This document shows, one piece after another, positions 17,780 through 26,144 of a DNA stretch of 64,000 bases (within the stretch, counting starts at the first letter, position 1; each line of letters begins with the position of its first letter). The DNA is from Candidatus Gastranaerophilales bacterium. GTDB taxonomy: Bacteria; Cyanobacteriota; Vampirovibrionia; Gastranaerophilales; Gastranaerophilaceae. The translations under genes and the position numbers were made by a program. Below the pieces are notes generated by a model, which was not told where the DNA came from, did no database searches, and saw only the letters and a list, made by a program, of their open reading frames with translations. The stretch spans positions 124,001 to 188,000 of the forward strand of contig CALVED010000001.1 in the NCBI GenBank assembly GCA_944326485.1. The letters run 5' to 3'.

Positions 17780-19447
17780 CTATGATTTTTCAATCCAACT
17801 CTTAAGCCCTTTAAGAGTTTTTTCACTATCACCATGTGCAATATCAGAAGAAACTTCATCTAATACTTCATCTAAAGACGTATCTGTCTCTGATTTCTTT
17901 TCTAATTGCAGTTGTTTTTGATGTTCTAAAAGCTCCTGAGTTAATATTGTTTGTTTTTCAATCAATTCTGCAGCTTTAAGATTTACATCTACTATTTGTT
18001 TTTCTTGTTCTGATGTTTTTTCTTTTAATTTTTTAAGTTCTTCTTCTTGTTCAGATGAAGAGTCTTTTAATTTTTTATGTACAAATACAAAACCAACAAA
18101 TAAACCTGCAACAATAAGAACAAGAGCTAACCACCAAGGATTGCCTGAAGATTCCGGAACAGGTAAATTTACAGGTCTATCTGAGGCCAAATAAGGATCT
18201 ATTGTTTCAACATAAGCTATTGAAACATCATCTGGAGAAACATTTGGTGATGCAGAATTTGCAATCAAAGTTTTAAACTCAAGTTCAGTCATATTAGCAG
18301 GCATTGCATTAGCATCAATAGTAACTGCTATTGAAATTTTTTCAATAGTACCTGCACGTTTTACCTTTGTTCTGTGAGTTTTTCCTACACCATAAGTAAC
18401 TTCGGTTGCTTGTCTTTCATAATTTTTATTTTGAGTTGAAGAAGATGAGGAATTTTGAAGACCATTTGGCAAATATACACTAACGGCATCAGATCCTTTG
18501 TTTGAATCTTCAGATTTATCGCCCAATCCTTCTTTAAATGTTTGTTCTGTTATAGATGTTTTTTCTTCGGGATTATATATAATACTTGTTTCTTCGGTAG
18601 GAATTTGATTTAAAAAAGTACTCACTGTTACAACATAATTACCTTGACCAACAAGCCTGTCTAATTGAGCCGATACCTTGTTCTTCATATATTGGTCAAA
18701 TTCTTGAACTTTTGAAATTTGATCATCTATTGATTTAACCAAACTGTTATATACATTTCCATTAGTATCTGTAATAGAAATATTTTCAGCACTTAAACCG
18801 CTTACACTACCTAGAAGTAAGCTTTTTATTGCCCTTATAACAGAATCATCCATCCTTACAGGATATTTTTCATTTTGTTCAACTGTTAAAACTACAGTAG
18901 CACTAATCGGCTTTTTGTCAGCTTTAAACATTGTATTCTCTGGAATGCTTACAAGTACAGATGCATTTTCTACTCTTGGCATCCTTCTTATTAACCTTGA
19001 AAGCTCACCATTTACAGCCCTTGCTAATTTAATTCTTTTGTCTTCTCTTGTAGACGTAAAATCATTTTTATCAAATATTTCCAAACCTACATTTTGATCA
19101 ACGAGACCACTCTTAACTATTTCAATTAAAGCCCTGTCTCTTTGTACATTTGTATATTTACCGCCTTCTAAAAATACTGTTGTTTTAGATCCTGTAGATG
19201 TACTTTTTGTTTCTATATTACTTCTTGCTAATAAAGTTTGTATTTCAAGAGCTTTTCCTGGGTTATCAGTTGTAATTATATTAAAAGACTCTTTTTGAAT
19301 TTTTTCTACAGGTTTTCCTGGGATTGCTGAAGATTTACCCCCTACAGAAATTGCAATAGTTAATATTATAATAAATATAAGCAAAGCAACACCGCCGATA
19401 ACGGAATATAATATAGTTTTATTTTGTAGTAATTCTTTTATATTCAT
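17780..19447 (-). CDS. fliF: Flagellar MS-ring protein FliF
   Basis: FliF forms the MS-ring in the inner membrane, the base on which the flagellum is built. The 555-residue protein has a first membrane helix at about 13-35 and a periplasmic part with ring-building motifs. These include EIQTLLARSNIETK, KIKLARAVNGELSRLIRRMPRVENASV in shortened form, and ISITDTNGNV. A low-complexity Ser-rich loop lies near 325-350, a second helix near 437-458 and a coiled-coil cytoplasmic tail at the end. A separate promoter-like element lies upstream (19482-19511). The C-terminal tail would bind FliG. Confidence 0.93.
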   Translation of the reverse strand: MNIKELLQNKTILYSVIGGVALLIFIIILTIAISVGGKSSAIPGKPVEKIQKESFNIITTDNPGKALEIQTLLARSNIETKSTSTGSKTTVFLEGGKYTNVQRDRALIEIVKSGLVDQNVGLEIFDKNDFTSTREDKRIKLARAVNGELSRLIRRMPRVENASVLVSIPENTMFKADKKPISATVVLTVEQNEKYPVRMDDSVIRAIKSLLLGSVSGLSAENISITDTNGNVYNSLVKSIDDQISKVQEFDQYMKNKVSAQLDRLVGQGNYVVTVSTFLNQIPTEETSIIYNPEEKTSITEQTFKEGLGDKSEDSNKGSDAVSVYLPNGLQNSSSSSTQNKNYERQATEVTYGVGKTHRTKVKRAGTIEKISIAVTIDANAMPANMTELEFKTLIANSASPNVSPDDVSIAYVETIDPYLASDRPVNLPVPESSGNPWWLALVLIVAGLFVGFVFVHKKLKDSSSEQEEELKKLKEKTSEQEKQIVDVNLKAAELIEKQTILTQELLEHQKQLQLEKKSETDTSLDEVLDEVSSDIAHGDSEKTLKGLKSWIEKS

Positions 19448-19481
19448 AAATCCCTAATCTTTACACATCTATTTACTTTGT

Positions 19482-19511
19482 ATTATACTATTTTTTTCAT
19501 ATATTGGTAAA
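19482..19511 (-). promoter_or_regulatory. Putative sigma70-type promoter before fliF
   Basis: On the minus strand, TTTACC (19511-19506) and TATAAT (19487-19482) are separated by 18 bases, about 35 bases before the fliF start. The 114-base fliE-fliF gap is the largest inside the flagellar operon, so a second internal promoter is plausible. Confidence 0.45.
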
Positions 19512-19561
19512 TTCTTAACACTATTTAGTATTAATAATACAAACTTATTTTAAATTGCAAT

Positions 19562-19903
19562 TTATATAGAAATATTCATAACAGTATTATAAGCTGTTAC
19601 AACTTTGGAAGTAACTTGTGTTGCAAGTGTAACACCAATTTCAGCTTTTGCTATAGCTGTCATTACATCATGAATATCAACATCAGGATTACCCATCATT
19701 TGCTCATTGAGTAACTGATCAGGTTTTTCAACTTCATTGTTTAAATTAGTTACTAATCCGGATAAAACTGTTTTAAAATCAGTCGAACCTGATTCTTTCA
19801 ATGCACTTGTACCAAAGCCTTTCTGCGAAAATTCATCAATTGGCATAGAAGAAAGTGAATTTGAGAATATATTAATATTGGGAACCAATCTGTTTTCAAT
19901 CAT
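19562..19903 (-). CDS. fliE: Flagellar hook-basal body complex protein FliE
   Basis: FliE is the small rod adapter that joins the MS-ring to the axial rod and is the first rod subunit exported. The 113-residue protein has the typical disordered N-terminal half and the conserved C-terminal helix pair MGNPDVDIHDVMTAIAKAEI and LATQVTSKVVTAYNTVMNI. It follows the lytic transglycosylase gene after 16 bases. Its usual neighbours flgB and flgC are in the same operon here. Confidence 0.92.
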   Translation of the reverse strand: MIENRLVPNINIFSNSLSSMPIDEFSQKGFGTSALKESGSTDFKTVLSGLVTNLNNEVEKPDQLLNEQMMGNPDVDIHDVMTAIAKAEIGVTLATQVTSKVVTAYNTVMNISI

Positions 19904-19919
19904 ATTTCTACCTTTCTAT

Positions 19920-20612
19920 TTATAGATAATTTGAAAGTATATTCTTTACATAATTTTGAGTTTCTCTAAACGGTGGCACACCTCCATATTTATCAACATT
20001 TCCAGGTCCGGCATTATATGCAGCAAGTGCCAGAACTAAATTTCCATTATATTTATCTAACATATTTTTTAAATATCTTACTCCTCCATCTACATTTTGA
20101 GCTGCATTATATGGGTCAGTAACACCTAATGCTTTAGCTGTAGATGGCATTAATTGCATTAATCCTTGAGCTCCAGCTGAAGATTTTGCCTTTGGATTAT
20201 AACCTGATTCTTGTCTTATTACCGCATTAACAAGCTTCTCATCAACACCATGTTTTTTTGAAATTTTTGCAATTAAATCTTTTATATGTGATTTTTCAGA
20301 TGTTTTAGAAACAGGAATATATGGTAATTCTTTTTCTTCTGAAACTTTATAATTTTCAACTCTTTCAGCACTAACATTTTTTGTTGTTAAAGTACCAAAT
20401 TTTATAGAATTTGCAGGTTTGTTCACATTAAATCTTGTATGAACATTTAAAGAAGATTTCATAACATCTTCAAATGTTTTAAATTCAGCTGTTTCAGGAA
20501 ATTCTTGAATACCTGATTCTCTTTGCACATAATTACTTATCTGCTGTGCACGTTTTATGGCAGCTTCCTGTCCAGATGTATTTAATAAATTTTGAATCAT
20601 ACCTGTAAACAA
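19920..20612 (-). CDS. Flagellar-operon lytic transglycosylase (SLT domain)
   Basis: The C-terminal half (about 110-228) is a family 1 SLT lysozyme-like domain. It includes the catalytic Glu in [19 protein letters not shown], then [15 protein letters not shown] and [18 protein letters not shown]. The N-terminal 100 residues are low-complexity with no signal peptide, so export may go through the flagellar apparatus. Encoded between flgC and fliE, it probably opens peptidoglycan for rod assembly, the job of the muramidase half of FlgJ in Proteobacteria. No FlgJ-like protein is visible in the window. Confidence 0.88.
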   Translation of the reverse strand: MFTGMIQNLLNTSGQEAAIKRAQQISNYVQRESGIQEFPETAEFKTFEDVMKSSLNVHTRFNVNKPANSIKFGTLTTKNVSAERVENYKVSEEKELPYIPVSKTSEKSHIKDLIAKISKKHGVDEKLVNAVIRQESGYNPKAKSSAGAQGLMQLMPSTAKALGVTDPYNAAQNVDGGVRYLKNMLDKYNGNLVLALAAYNAGPGNVDKYGGVPPFRETQNYVKNILSNYL

Positions 20613-20634
20613 AACACATTATCCCCTATTATTT

Positions 20635-21078
20635 TTAACTACCTATTGTTGCCGCTTTATCTGCCATAGATTTCGATAAAGTAATTATTGCCAAACTTGC
20701 TTCATAAGCTCTTTGTGCCATTATTGCATCTGTAATTTCAACTAAAGGATCTACATTTGAAGCTCTTATATATCCATTCTCATCAGCATCTGGGTGTCCC
20801 GGTTTATATATTTTATCTCCTAATGTGGGATCTTCCACTACACCTGCCATAGCAACACTACCTGTAGAATATGGCAGAGTACCTGCTCCAAAAGTTGATT
20901 CCTTCATTTGATTCATTACACTTATAAATGAACTCCTGTCTGTTGAAACAACAAGCGGAATTTTTCTTACATAATTTGGAGTATCAAGATTAGCTATATT
21001 TTTTGATGTTATATCTAATCTCATTCCATGTACTTTTAGGCCGTCACAGCCTATATTCATTGCACTAAATACACCCAT
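20635..21078 (-). CDS. flgC: Flagellar basal-body rod protein FlgC
   Basis: FlgC is a proximal rod subunit. The 147-residue protein shows the N-terminal axial motif (GMRLDITSKNIANLDTPNYVRK, about 18-39) and the C-terminal DPLVEITDAIMAQRAYEASLAIITLSKSM helix. Both ends form the coiled-coil of axial proteins. The start overlaps the flgB stop by a base, giving a coupled pair. It has the usual length of about 140-150 residues. Confidence 0.95.
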   Translation of the reverse strand: MGVFSAMNIGCDGLKVHGMRLDITSKNIANLDTPNYVRKIPLVVSTDRSSFISVMNQMKESTFGAGTLPYSTGSVAMAGVVEDPTLGDKIYKPGHPDADENGYIRASNVDPLVEITDAIMAQRAYEASLAIITLSKSMADKAATIGS

Positions 21079-21428
21079 TAGCCGTTACCCATATTTATAA
21101 CTGTTTTCATTTCTGTAATTAGATTTGTCATTCTCCTTGTTGCTACAGTATATAACAAGGAGTTCTTTTGGATTTCTGATAATTCTGTAGCCGGATTAAC
21201 TTTCTCATTTGTTGTTTCCATTGTTACAGGAGAAGGACCCATTTTTGAAGCCAACTCAGTTTCTAATGGATTTGCACATCCTCCTAAATATTGTGAAAAT
21301 GATATATCTTTTCTCTTATAATTAGGAGTATCCATATTAGCAAGATTTGATGATAATGCCTTATGTCTCTCGGCTATTAAGTCAAGAGCGTGAAGTGTTC
21401 TTCCCATTGAATTATTTTCTATTATCAT
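21078..21428 (-). CDS. flgB: Flagellar basal-body rod protein FlgB
   Basis: FlgB is the most proximal rod subunit and contacts FliE. The 116-residue protein carries AERHKALSSNLANMDTPNYKRKDISF (shortened consensus at about 19-44) and the C-terminal SLLYTVATRRMTNLITEMKTVI helix. The middle domain is short, as usual for FlgB. It lies 13 bases after the second FlgG-like gene in the operon. Confidence 0.95.
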   Translation of the reverse strand: MIIENNSMGRTLHALDLIAERHKALSSNLANMDTPNYKRKDISFSQYLGGCANPLETELASKMGPSPVTMETTNEKVNPATELSEIQKNSLLYTVATRRMTNLITEMKTVINMGNG

Positions 21429-21441
21429 TTACTCTCCTAAT

Positions 21442-22155
21442 CTATTGATTTAGTTGTAGTGTTTTTGAATACATATCATTTATTGTTTGCATTACTTTAA
21501 AACTAGCCAGCATAGAAGCATTTAACCTTAATATTGTGTTAACCTCCGTTAACATATCTATATTTGTAACTTCAATACTACCTTGTTTAAATTTTGAATG
21601 ATTTTTTACCAGAACCGGTTCTCCTGATTCTGCTGTCAAATAAAATTTATTATTATCTGCTTTTTTCAATCCTTCAGGATTCTGAAAATTAACAAGAGGG
21701 ATTGTACCTAATAATTCTCTTTGAGTTCCGTCATTAGAGAAGACCTCAACATCTCCATTTGATTTTATCTGTAAATTATCATAATTAATAGGTATTTGTA
21801 TTCCATCTCCTACTAAATATCCGTCATTTGTTATCAAATAACCATCTTTGTCTAATCTGAAAGATCCTTCTCTTGTATATGTTACATCTCCGTTCGGTGA
21901 TGTAACAGGAATAAAGCCTGTACCTTGAATTGCCACATCAAATTCTCTCGCAGTTCTTTGAACAGCACCTTGAGAAAAATCAGTCCTTTCATAACCTTTT
22001 AAATAACCATTTTCATCAAGCATCTGCTCAAATCTGACAGTTTTATATCCATTTGTATTATAATTTGACACATTTGTTGATACATAACCCATTTTTTCAA
22101 ATTGAAGTTCTGCATTAACTACACCTTTATTTATTATACCGTGTATTGTAGCCAT
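21442..22155 (-). CDS. Flagellar rod protein, FlgG/FlgF family
   Basis: This 237-residue axial protein has an N-terminal helix with VSTNVSNYNTNGYKTVRFEQ (about 25-44) and the FDVAIQGTGFIPV and YTREGSFRLDKDGYLITNDGYLV blocks of the FlgG/FlgF/FlgE family. The C-terminal MLTEVNTILRLNASMLASFKVMQTIND helix is also present. It is shorter than typical FlgG (about 260). It is the second of two such genes in tandem, so one is probably the proximal (FlgF) and one the distal (FlgG) rod protein. I cannot say which. Confidence 0.88.
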   Translation of the reverse strand: MATIHGIINKGVVNAELQFEKMGYVSTNVSNYNTNGYKTVRFEQMLDENGYLKGYERTDFSQGAVQRTAREFDVAIQGTGFIPVTSPNGDVTYTREGSFRLDKDGYLITNDGYLVGDGIQIPINYDNLQIKSNGDVEVFSNDGTQRELLGTIPLVNFQNPEGLKKADNNKFYLTAESGEPVLVKNHSKFKQGSIEVTNIDMLTEVNTILRLNASMLASFKVMQTINDMYSKTLQLNQ

Positions 22156-22166
22156 CTATAACCTTT

Positions 22167-22859
22167 CTAACTGCCTAATGAAGAAATAACTCTTTGTAAA
22201 TTTGAATTTTGTATTTGATACAATTGTCTATTCGCTTCAAATGTTTTTGGATACATCATTGCTTCCATAAATTCAGACTGTAAATTTACATTTGAATATT
22301 CATTGTATCCTTGTCTTACATTTGGATTTAACACTGCTAAACCATCTTGTGTAACAACAGATAGCGTACCTGCTGTTTCAAATTTTCTTGTTTTACTATT
22401 TAATACTCTTACAACACCATCTAAATCAATTGTAATATCTTCTAGTTTTTCTGGAACTACCGGCAAAACTAATGGCGTTCCCATATTAGTAAGAATTTTA
22501 TTATCATCTAGAGATAGAATTTCTCCATTTTTATTCATCTTGAATCTGCCATCTCTGGTAAGTTTAATTCCGTCTTTTGTTAAAACTTGAAAATAACCTT
22601 TTCCAGCCAATGCAATATCTAAAGGATTTTCAGTCATTCCTAGTCTTCCTACCGTATCATCTACTGTTGTAGAAATTGCATCTTCTCCTATAAATTCGGC
22701 AAATGATGATACAATAGGAATTTTTCTTTGATATCCGATTTTATCAAAGCCTATTACATTTTCATTTGTAATAGCCATCAATTTTGTCTGCATTCTCATA
22801 GCACGGATATTCTGAACTATTCCTCTGTCATCATAATTTATTCCGCCGATTATTGTCAT
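22167..22859 (-). CDS. Flagellar rod protein, FlgF/FlgG family
   Basis: First gene of the flagellar operon, 230 residues. It has the central PLDIALAGKGYFQV and IKLTRDGRFKMNKNGEI blocks of the FlgF/FlgG family. The C-terminal LQSEFMEAMMYPKTFEANRQLYQIQNSNLQRVI helix is also typical. The N-terminal axial motif is degenerate: ITNENVIGFDKIGYQRKIP replaces the usual NNLANxxTxGFK, so the position is kept but the N-A-N-T residues are changed. It probably forms the rod together with its downstream paralogue. A 230-base divergent intergenic region with the operon promoter lies upstream. Confidence 0.85.
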   Translation of the reverse strand: MTIIGGINYDDRGIVQNIRAMRMQTKLMAITNENVIGFDKIGYQRKIPIVSSFAEFIGEDAISTTVDDTVGRLGMTENPLDIALAGKGYFQVLTKDGIKLTRDGRFKMNKNGEILSLDDNKILTNMGTPLVLPVVPEKLEDITIDLDGVVRVLNSKTRKFETAGTLSVVTQDGLAVLNPNVRQGYNEYSNVNLQSEFMEAMMYPKTFEANRQLYQIQNSNLQRVISSLGS

Positions 22860-23092
22860 ACAACTTACCCTTTTTACTTATGTTTAAAAAACATATTCTT
22901 AATTTATGAGAATATATCTCACTTTCACTATTTAATGATAAACTATTAAAAGTCAAAAGTAGTCGTATTTATGGTTGAAATATAGGATTTTATCATGCAC
23001 TTTCTACTCTGTTTGGAGTAATTTTTTTTCTTTGTAATTTTTATATGTTATTATGTTGTAAGTTCAATAATATTTAAGTTTAGGGTATGTTA

Positions 23093-23956
23093 GTGAAAAA
23101 AATATTTTTGACCTTTTTAATTATATTTCTATTTTCATTAAGAGCTGAAGCTATAAAAATCGGATTACAAACAAATGTAAAAGAAGTAAAATTAGCCTCT
23201 TCAGTTTCTGCTGAAATATATGATTCTCTGCAAAACAAATTACTATATGAAATAAGACCTATGAAGGTTTATGAATTTAGACCTTCCGGAAGAGAATTAA
23301 CAGTTATTATTAATAGAAAACCTATTGGTTTAGGTACAAATCAAATTACAATAAGAACGAAACAACCAGGATTTTTATGTTCCAAAAGAGCTTGGTACAG
23401 AGGTAATTTCGTAATAAATAATTGGGGAAATTCTCTTACTCTAATTAATGATGTCCAATTAGAAGAATATTTAAAAGGAGTTGTACCTTCTGAAATGCCA
23501 TCAAAATGGAATCCGGAAGCATTAAAAGCTCAAGCAATTGCGGCAAGAAGTTATGCTGTTGCAACAAAAACAGCCGGCAAACATGCATCTAAAGGTTATG
23601 ACCTTGTAGATACTACAGCAGATCAAGCCTATGGCGGGGCAAGTGCAGAAAAATATTCAACTTCCAAAGCAGTAGATGATACAAAAGGAATTGTTCTTGT
23701 TCAAAACAGTAAAGTTATTCCAACATACTATCATGCGAGTTCCGGCGGAAAGACAAAAGTATGGAGTTCAGGCAGTTCTTTTCTACAATCAGTTCCATCT
23801 TTTGATGAAGGAACAAAGAAGAACGGACACGGTGTGGGAATGAGTCAACACGGAGCTAACAATCTTGCTGCTCAAGGATATAATGCTTATCAAATCCTAA
23901 ATTATTTCTATAAAGATTTTAAATTTGCAAAATTAAGCGAAAATTGGGATTTATAA
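23093..23956 (+). CDS. SpoIID/LytB-domain secreted protein
   Basis: I place the start at GTG 23093, seven bases after AGGG; an ATG two codons earlier abuts the site too closely. The N-terminus is a clear signal peptide (KKIFLTFLIIFLFSLRAEA). The SpoIID domain covers about 115-280, with LEEYLKGVVPSEMPSKWNPEALKAQAIAARSYA in consensus form and TYYHASSGGKT near residue 215. HGVGMSQHGANNLAAQGYNAYQILNYFY is close to the end. SpoIID enzymes are lytic transglycosylases on denuded glycan strands. Cyanobacteria-related diderms carry them without sporulating, so a septal or wall-remodelling role is likely. Confidence 0.88.
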   Translation: MKKIFLTFLIIFLFSLRAEAIKIGLQTNVKEVKLASSVSAEIYDSLQNKLLYEIRPMKVYEFRPSGRELTVIINRKPIGLGTNQITIRTKQPGFLCSKRAWYRGNFVINNWGNSLTLINDVQLEEYLKGVVPSEMPSKWNPEALKAQAIAARSYAVATKTAGKHASKGYDLVDTTADQAYGGASAEKYSTSKAVDDTKGIVLVQNSKVIPTYYHASSGGKTKVWSSGSSFLQSVPSFDEGTKKNGHGVGMSQHGANNLAAQGYNAYQILNYFYKDFKFAKLSENWDL

Positions 23957-23968
23957 ATTAATAAATTA

Positions 23969-24298
23969 TTATTTTTGTTTTCTTAATTCTTTGGGAATAT
24001 ATTTTATCCAATCTTTTTCTAATTTATCAATAAAATGATGTGCATCTAATACATCATCATAACTTATTGGTAAAGGACAATCTTGAATAGTAAGAGCATC
24101 ATCTTCCTGCTTTACAGATATTGAACTTGTACCTAATAGAGCAAGACCAAAACTCTTACCACACTCTGAACATATTATTTGTAATACCAACAAGTCTTTC
24201 TCTTCACGTTTTATAAATATTGATTTTTCATCAAAATCATGCCCGCATACACTGCAGCATAATCCTGAAAATAGTTTCTCTAATGTTGTTTTATCCAT
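23969..24298 (-). CDS. Zinc-ribbon-like small protein
   Basis: This 109-residue soluble protein has two CxxC pairs (CSVCGHDF near residue 16 and CSECGKSF near 39). They would form a single zinc ribbon. A strand-rich segment and the C-terminal YDDVLDAHHFIDKLEKDWIKYIPKELRKQK follow. No other domain is recognised. It converges with the SpoIID-like gene after 12 bases. The zinc-binding role is inferred from the cysteines; the biological role is unknown. Confidence 0.7.
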   Translation of the reverse strand: MDKTTLEKLFSGLCCSVCGHDFDEKSIFIKREEKDLLVLQIICSECGKSFGLALLGTSSISVKQEDDALTIQDCPLPISYDDVLDAHHFIDKLEKDWIKYIPKELRKQK

Positions 24299-24383
24299 AT
24301 TACCTCTATTATATCTGAATGTTTAAAAAATAGTAAATTAGGGTACTGTACTTGTGTGTAGTTATAAAAAAGGAATCTGTGTT

Positions 24384-24479
24384 ATGGACGGTCTCTACTT
24401 ATTGTTGTTCGGTGCTCTAATGTATTTTCTATTGATTGCTCTGCCTTCTATTTTAGAAAGACACGGTAATGTTCATTAG
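24384..24479 (+). CDS. 31-residue single-pass membrane peptide
   Basis: An ATG at 24384 preceded by AAGGAA (eight bases) opens a 31-codon frame, MDGLYLLLFGALMYFLLIAL followed by PSILERHGNVH, ending at TAG 24479. A single hydrophobic helix covers about residues 4-22 and a short polar tail follows. A strong hairpin terminator lies 20 bases downstream. Ribosome binding site, helix and terminator together argue for a real monocistronic gene. It resembles in style the tiny subunits of membrane complexes (KdpF, CydX), but I recognise no specific family. Confidence 0.65.
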   Translation: MDGLYLLLFGALMYFLLIALPSILERHGNVH

Positions 24480-24499
24480 ATAAAACCATTTTTTAAACA

Positions 24500-24531
24500 G
24501 AACACGGCTATTTTAAGTCGTGTTCTTGTTT
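24500..24531 (+). terminator. Rho-independent terminator of the 31-residue peptide gene
   Basis: GAACACGGC (24500-24508) pairs with GTCGTGTTC (24517-24525), one G-U wobble, with an eight-base loop, followed by TTGTTTTAT. Confidence 0.75.
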
Positions 24532-24597
24532 TATCAACCTCCAAAAATCCTTATTACCATATTTATTTAGACCATTTTAATAAAAAAATGTTCCAAA

Positions 24598-26037
24598 TTA
24601 TTTTTCTTCCCAAACACAGCCTTCTTTTGTATCTTTTAATATAATAGATATTCTATCAAGCAATGTTCTTATTTTATCTGCTATAGGCCAATTTTTCTCT
24701 TTTCTTGCAGCATTTCTATATTCTATAATCTTTTCCATCAGTAAAAATGCACTTAAAGATTTATCTTCCTCTGAAAGAAAATCCATTTCATTTATAATAC
24801 TTTCCAATCGACTTTGAAGTTCGTCTTCAGAAAGCTTTTCTTTCTCAATTTTAAAACCTAATACCTGTGTTAATTGCATTATTATAGCAAGACATCTTTT
24901 TGCTTCTTGTTTATTATTTTCATTTTTTGCTTTATTTGCATTTGTTACTGTATCAAAAATAACGGCAAGTGCTTTTGATGTATTAAAATCATTATTCATT
25001 GCTTCTTTGAATTGTTCTACTTCATCTGACTTTGAAATGTCAGGCAGCTCTTCATCTCCTATATACTTTAATAATTCATTTACTGAATTTTGAATTCTTT
25101 TCCACCCGGATTTTGCACCATCTAGTGCAATATCAGAAAATTCAACAGGCATTCTATAATGATTTGTAAGAATAAATAATCTTATTGTATTTGCATCATA
25201 ATTTGAGAGTAAATCACCTATAGTAACAAAATTTTTCAAAGATTTGGACATCTTTTCTTTATTTATAGTTACAAATCCGTTATGAAGCCAATAATTAACA
25301 AACTTACATCCATTAGCACATTCACTTTGAGCTATTTCATTTTCATGATGAGGAAATATTAAATCAGCACCACCAGCGTGTATATCAATTGTTTTTCCAA
25401 GATGTTTTCTTGACATCGCACTACATTCAATATGCCACCCCGGTCTACCCTTACCCCAAGGGCTCGGATAGCCAAATTCTTCATCTTTTTTCCATAATGC
25501 GAAGTCCAATAAATCTTCTTTTATTGCTGATGCTTCTACTCTTGCTCCTGCAACCAAATCTTCAATCGGCTGTTTACTTAATTTTCCATAATCTTTAAAT
25601 TTTTTTACTCTAAAATATACATCACCATCTTTTTCGTATGCATATCCATTATTTATTAAATCTTTTATTATTGATATCATTTCCCCTATTGTTTTTGTTG
25701 CAAAAGGTTCAATATCTGGTTTCAAAACATTTAACTTATTCATAGAATCTGCAAATATTTCATAATATCTTTTTGATATCACCTCTGCTGTGGTATTTTC
25801 TTCTTTTGCTTTCTTTAATATTTTATCGTCCACATCTGTTATATTTCTACAATATTTAACATCGTAGCCAAGAAATTTTAAGTATCTATATACCATATCC
25901 CATGTTATATAGCATCTTGCATGTCCCAAATGAGGATAATCATAAACAGTTGGTCCGCAAACATACATTTTTACTTTATTTTCTTCTATTGGAATAAATT
26001 CTTCTATTGAATTTGTATATGTATTATGTATTTTCAT
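24598..26037 (-). CDS. cysS: Cysteinyl-tRNA synthetase
   Basis: CysS charges tRNA-Cys. The 479-residue class I synthetase has the zinc ligand and HIGH-equivalent region MYVCGPTVYDYPHLGHARCY (about 24-43) and the WHIECSAM block. HAGGADLIFPHHENEIAQSE (shortened) and the KMSKSLKN signature (about 264-271) follow. The C-terminal anticodon-binding helices follow. AAAGGA precedes the ATG. It stands downstream of, and in the same direction as, the GH13-like gene after a 107-base gap that contains no convincing T-box. Confidence 0.97.
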   Translation of the reverse strand: MKIHNTYTNSIEEFIPIEENKVKMYVCGPTVYDYPHLGHARCYITWDMVYRYLKFLGYDVKYCRNITDVDDKILKKAKEENTTAEVISKRYYEIFADSMNKLNVLKPDIEPFATKTIGEMISIIKDLINNGYAYEKDGDVYFRVKKFKDYGKLSKQPIEDLVAGARVEASAIKEDLLDFALWKKDEEFGYPSPWGKGRPGWHIECSAMSRKHLGKTIDIHAGGADLIFPHHENEIAQSECANGCKFVNYWLHNGFVTINKEKMSKSLKNFVTIGDLLSNYDANTIRLFILTNHYRMPVEFSDIALDGAKSGWKRIQNSVNELLKYIGDEELPDISKSDEVEQFKEAMNNDFNTSKALAVIFDTVTNANKAKNENNKQEAKRCLAIIMQLTQVLGFKIEKEKLSEDELQSRLESIINEMDFLSEEDKSLSAFLLMEKIIEYRNAARKEKNWPIADKIRTLLDRISIILKDTKEGCVWEEK

Positions 26038-26144
26038 ATCTAAAATCCTTTTTTATAATCTTACTATAAAACAATTGTTTAAAAAATAACAGATTTACAA
26101 AAAAGGATTTTTTTAATTATCATTAATTATTATTATCTATTTTA

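Noticed and set aside
23008-23034. Short hairpin (TACTC...GAGTA) followed by eight T, as a terminator of a small RNA
   Set aside because: A five-base stem in very AT-rich DNA without a promoter or gene upstream is too weak to call.
26041-26144. Possible T-box or attenuator before cysS, from AAATCCTTTTTT and AAAAAAGGATTTTT
   Set aside because: This stretch lies upstream of cysS, but the pairs are A/T-run matches over a 45-base loop with no T-box core or specifier stem; the first arm is simply the ribosome binding site.
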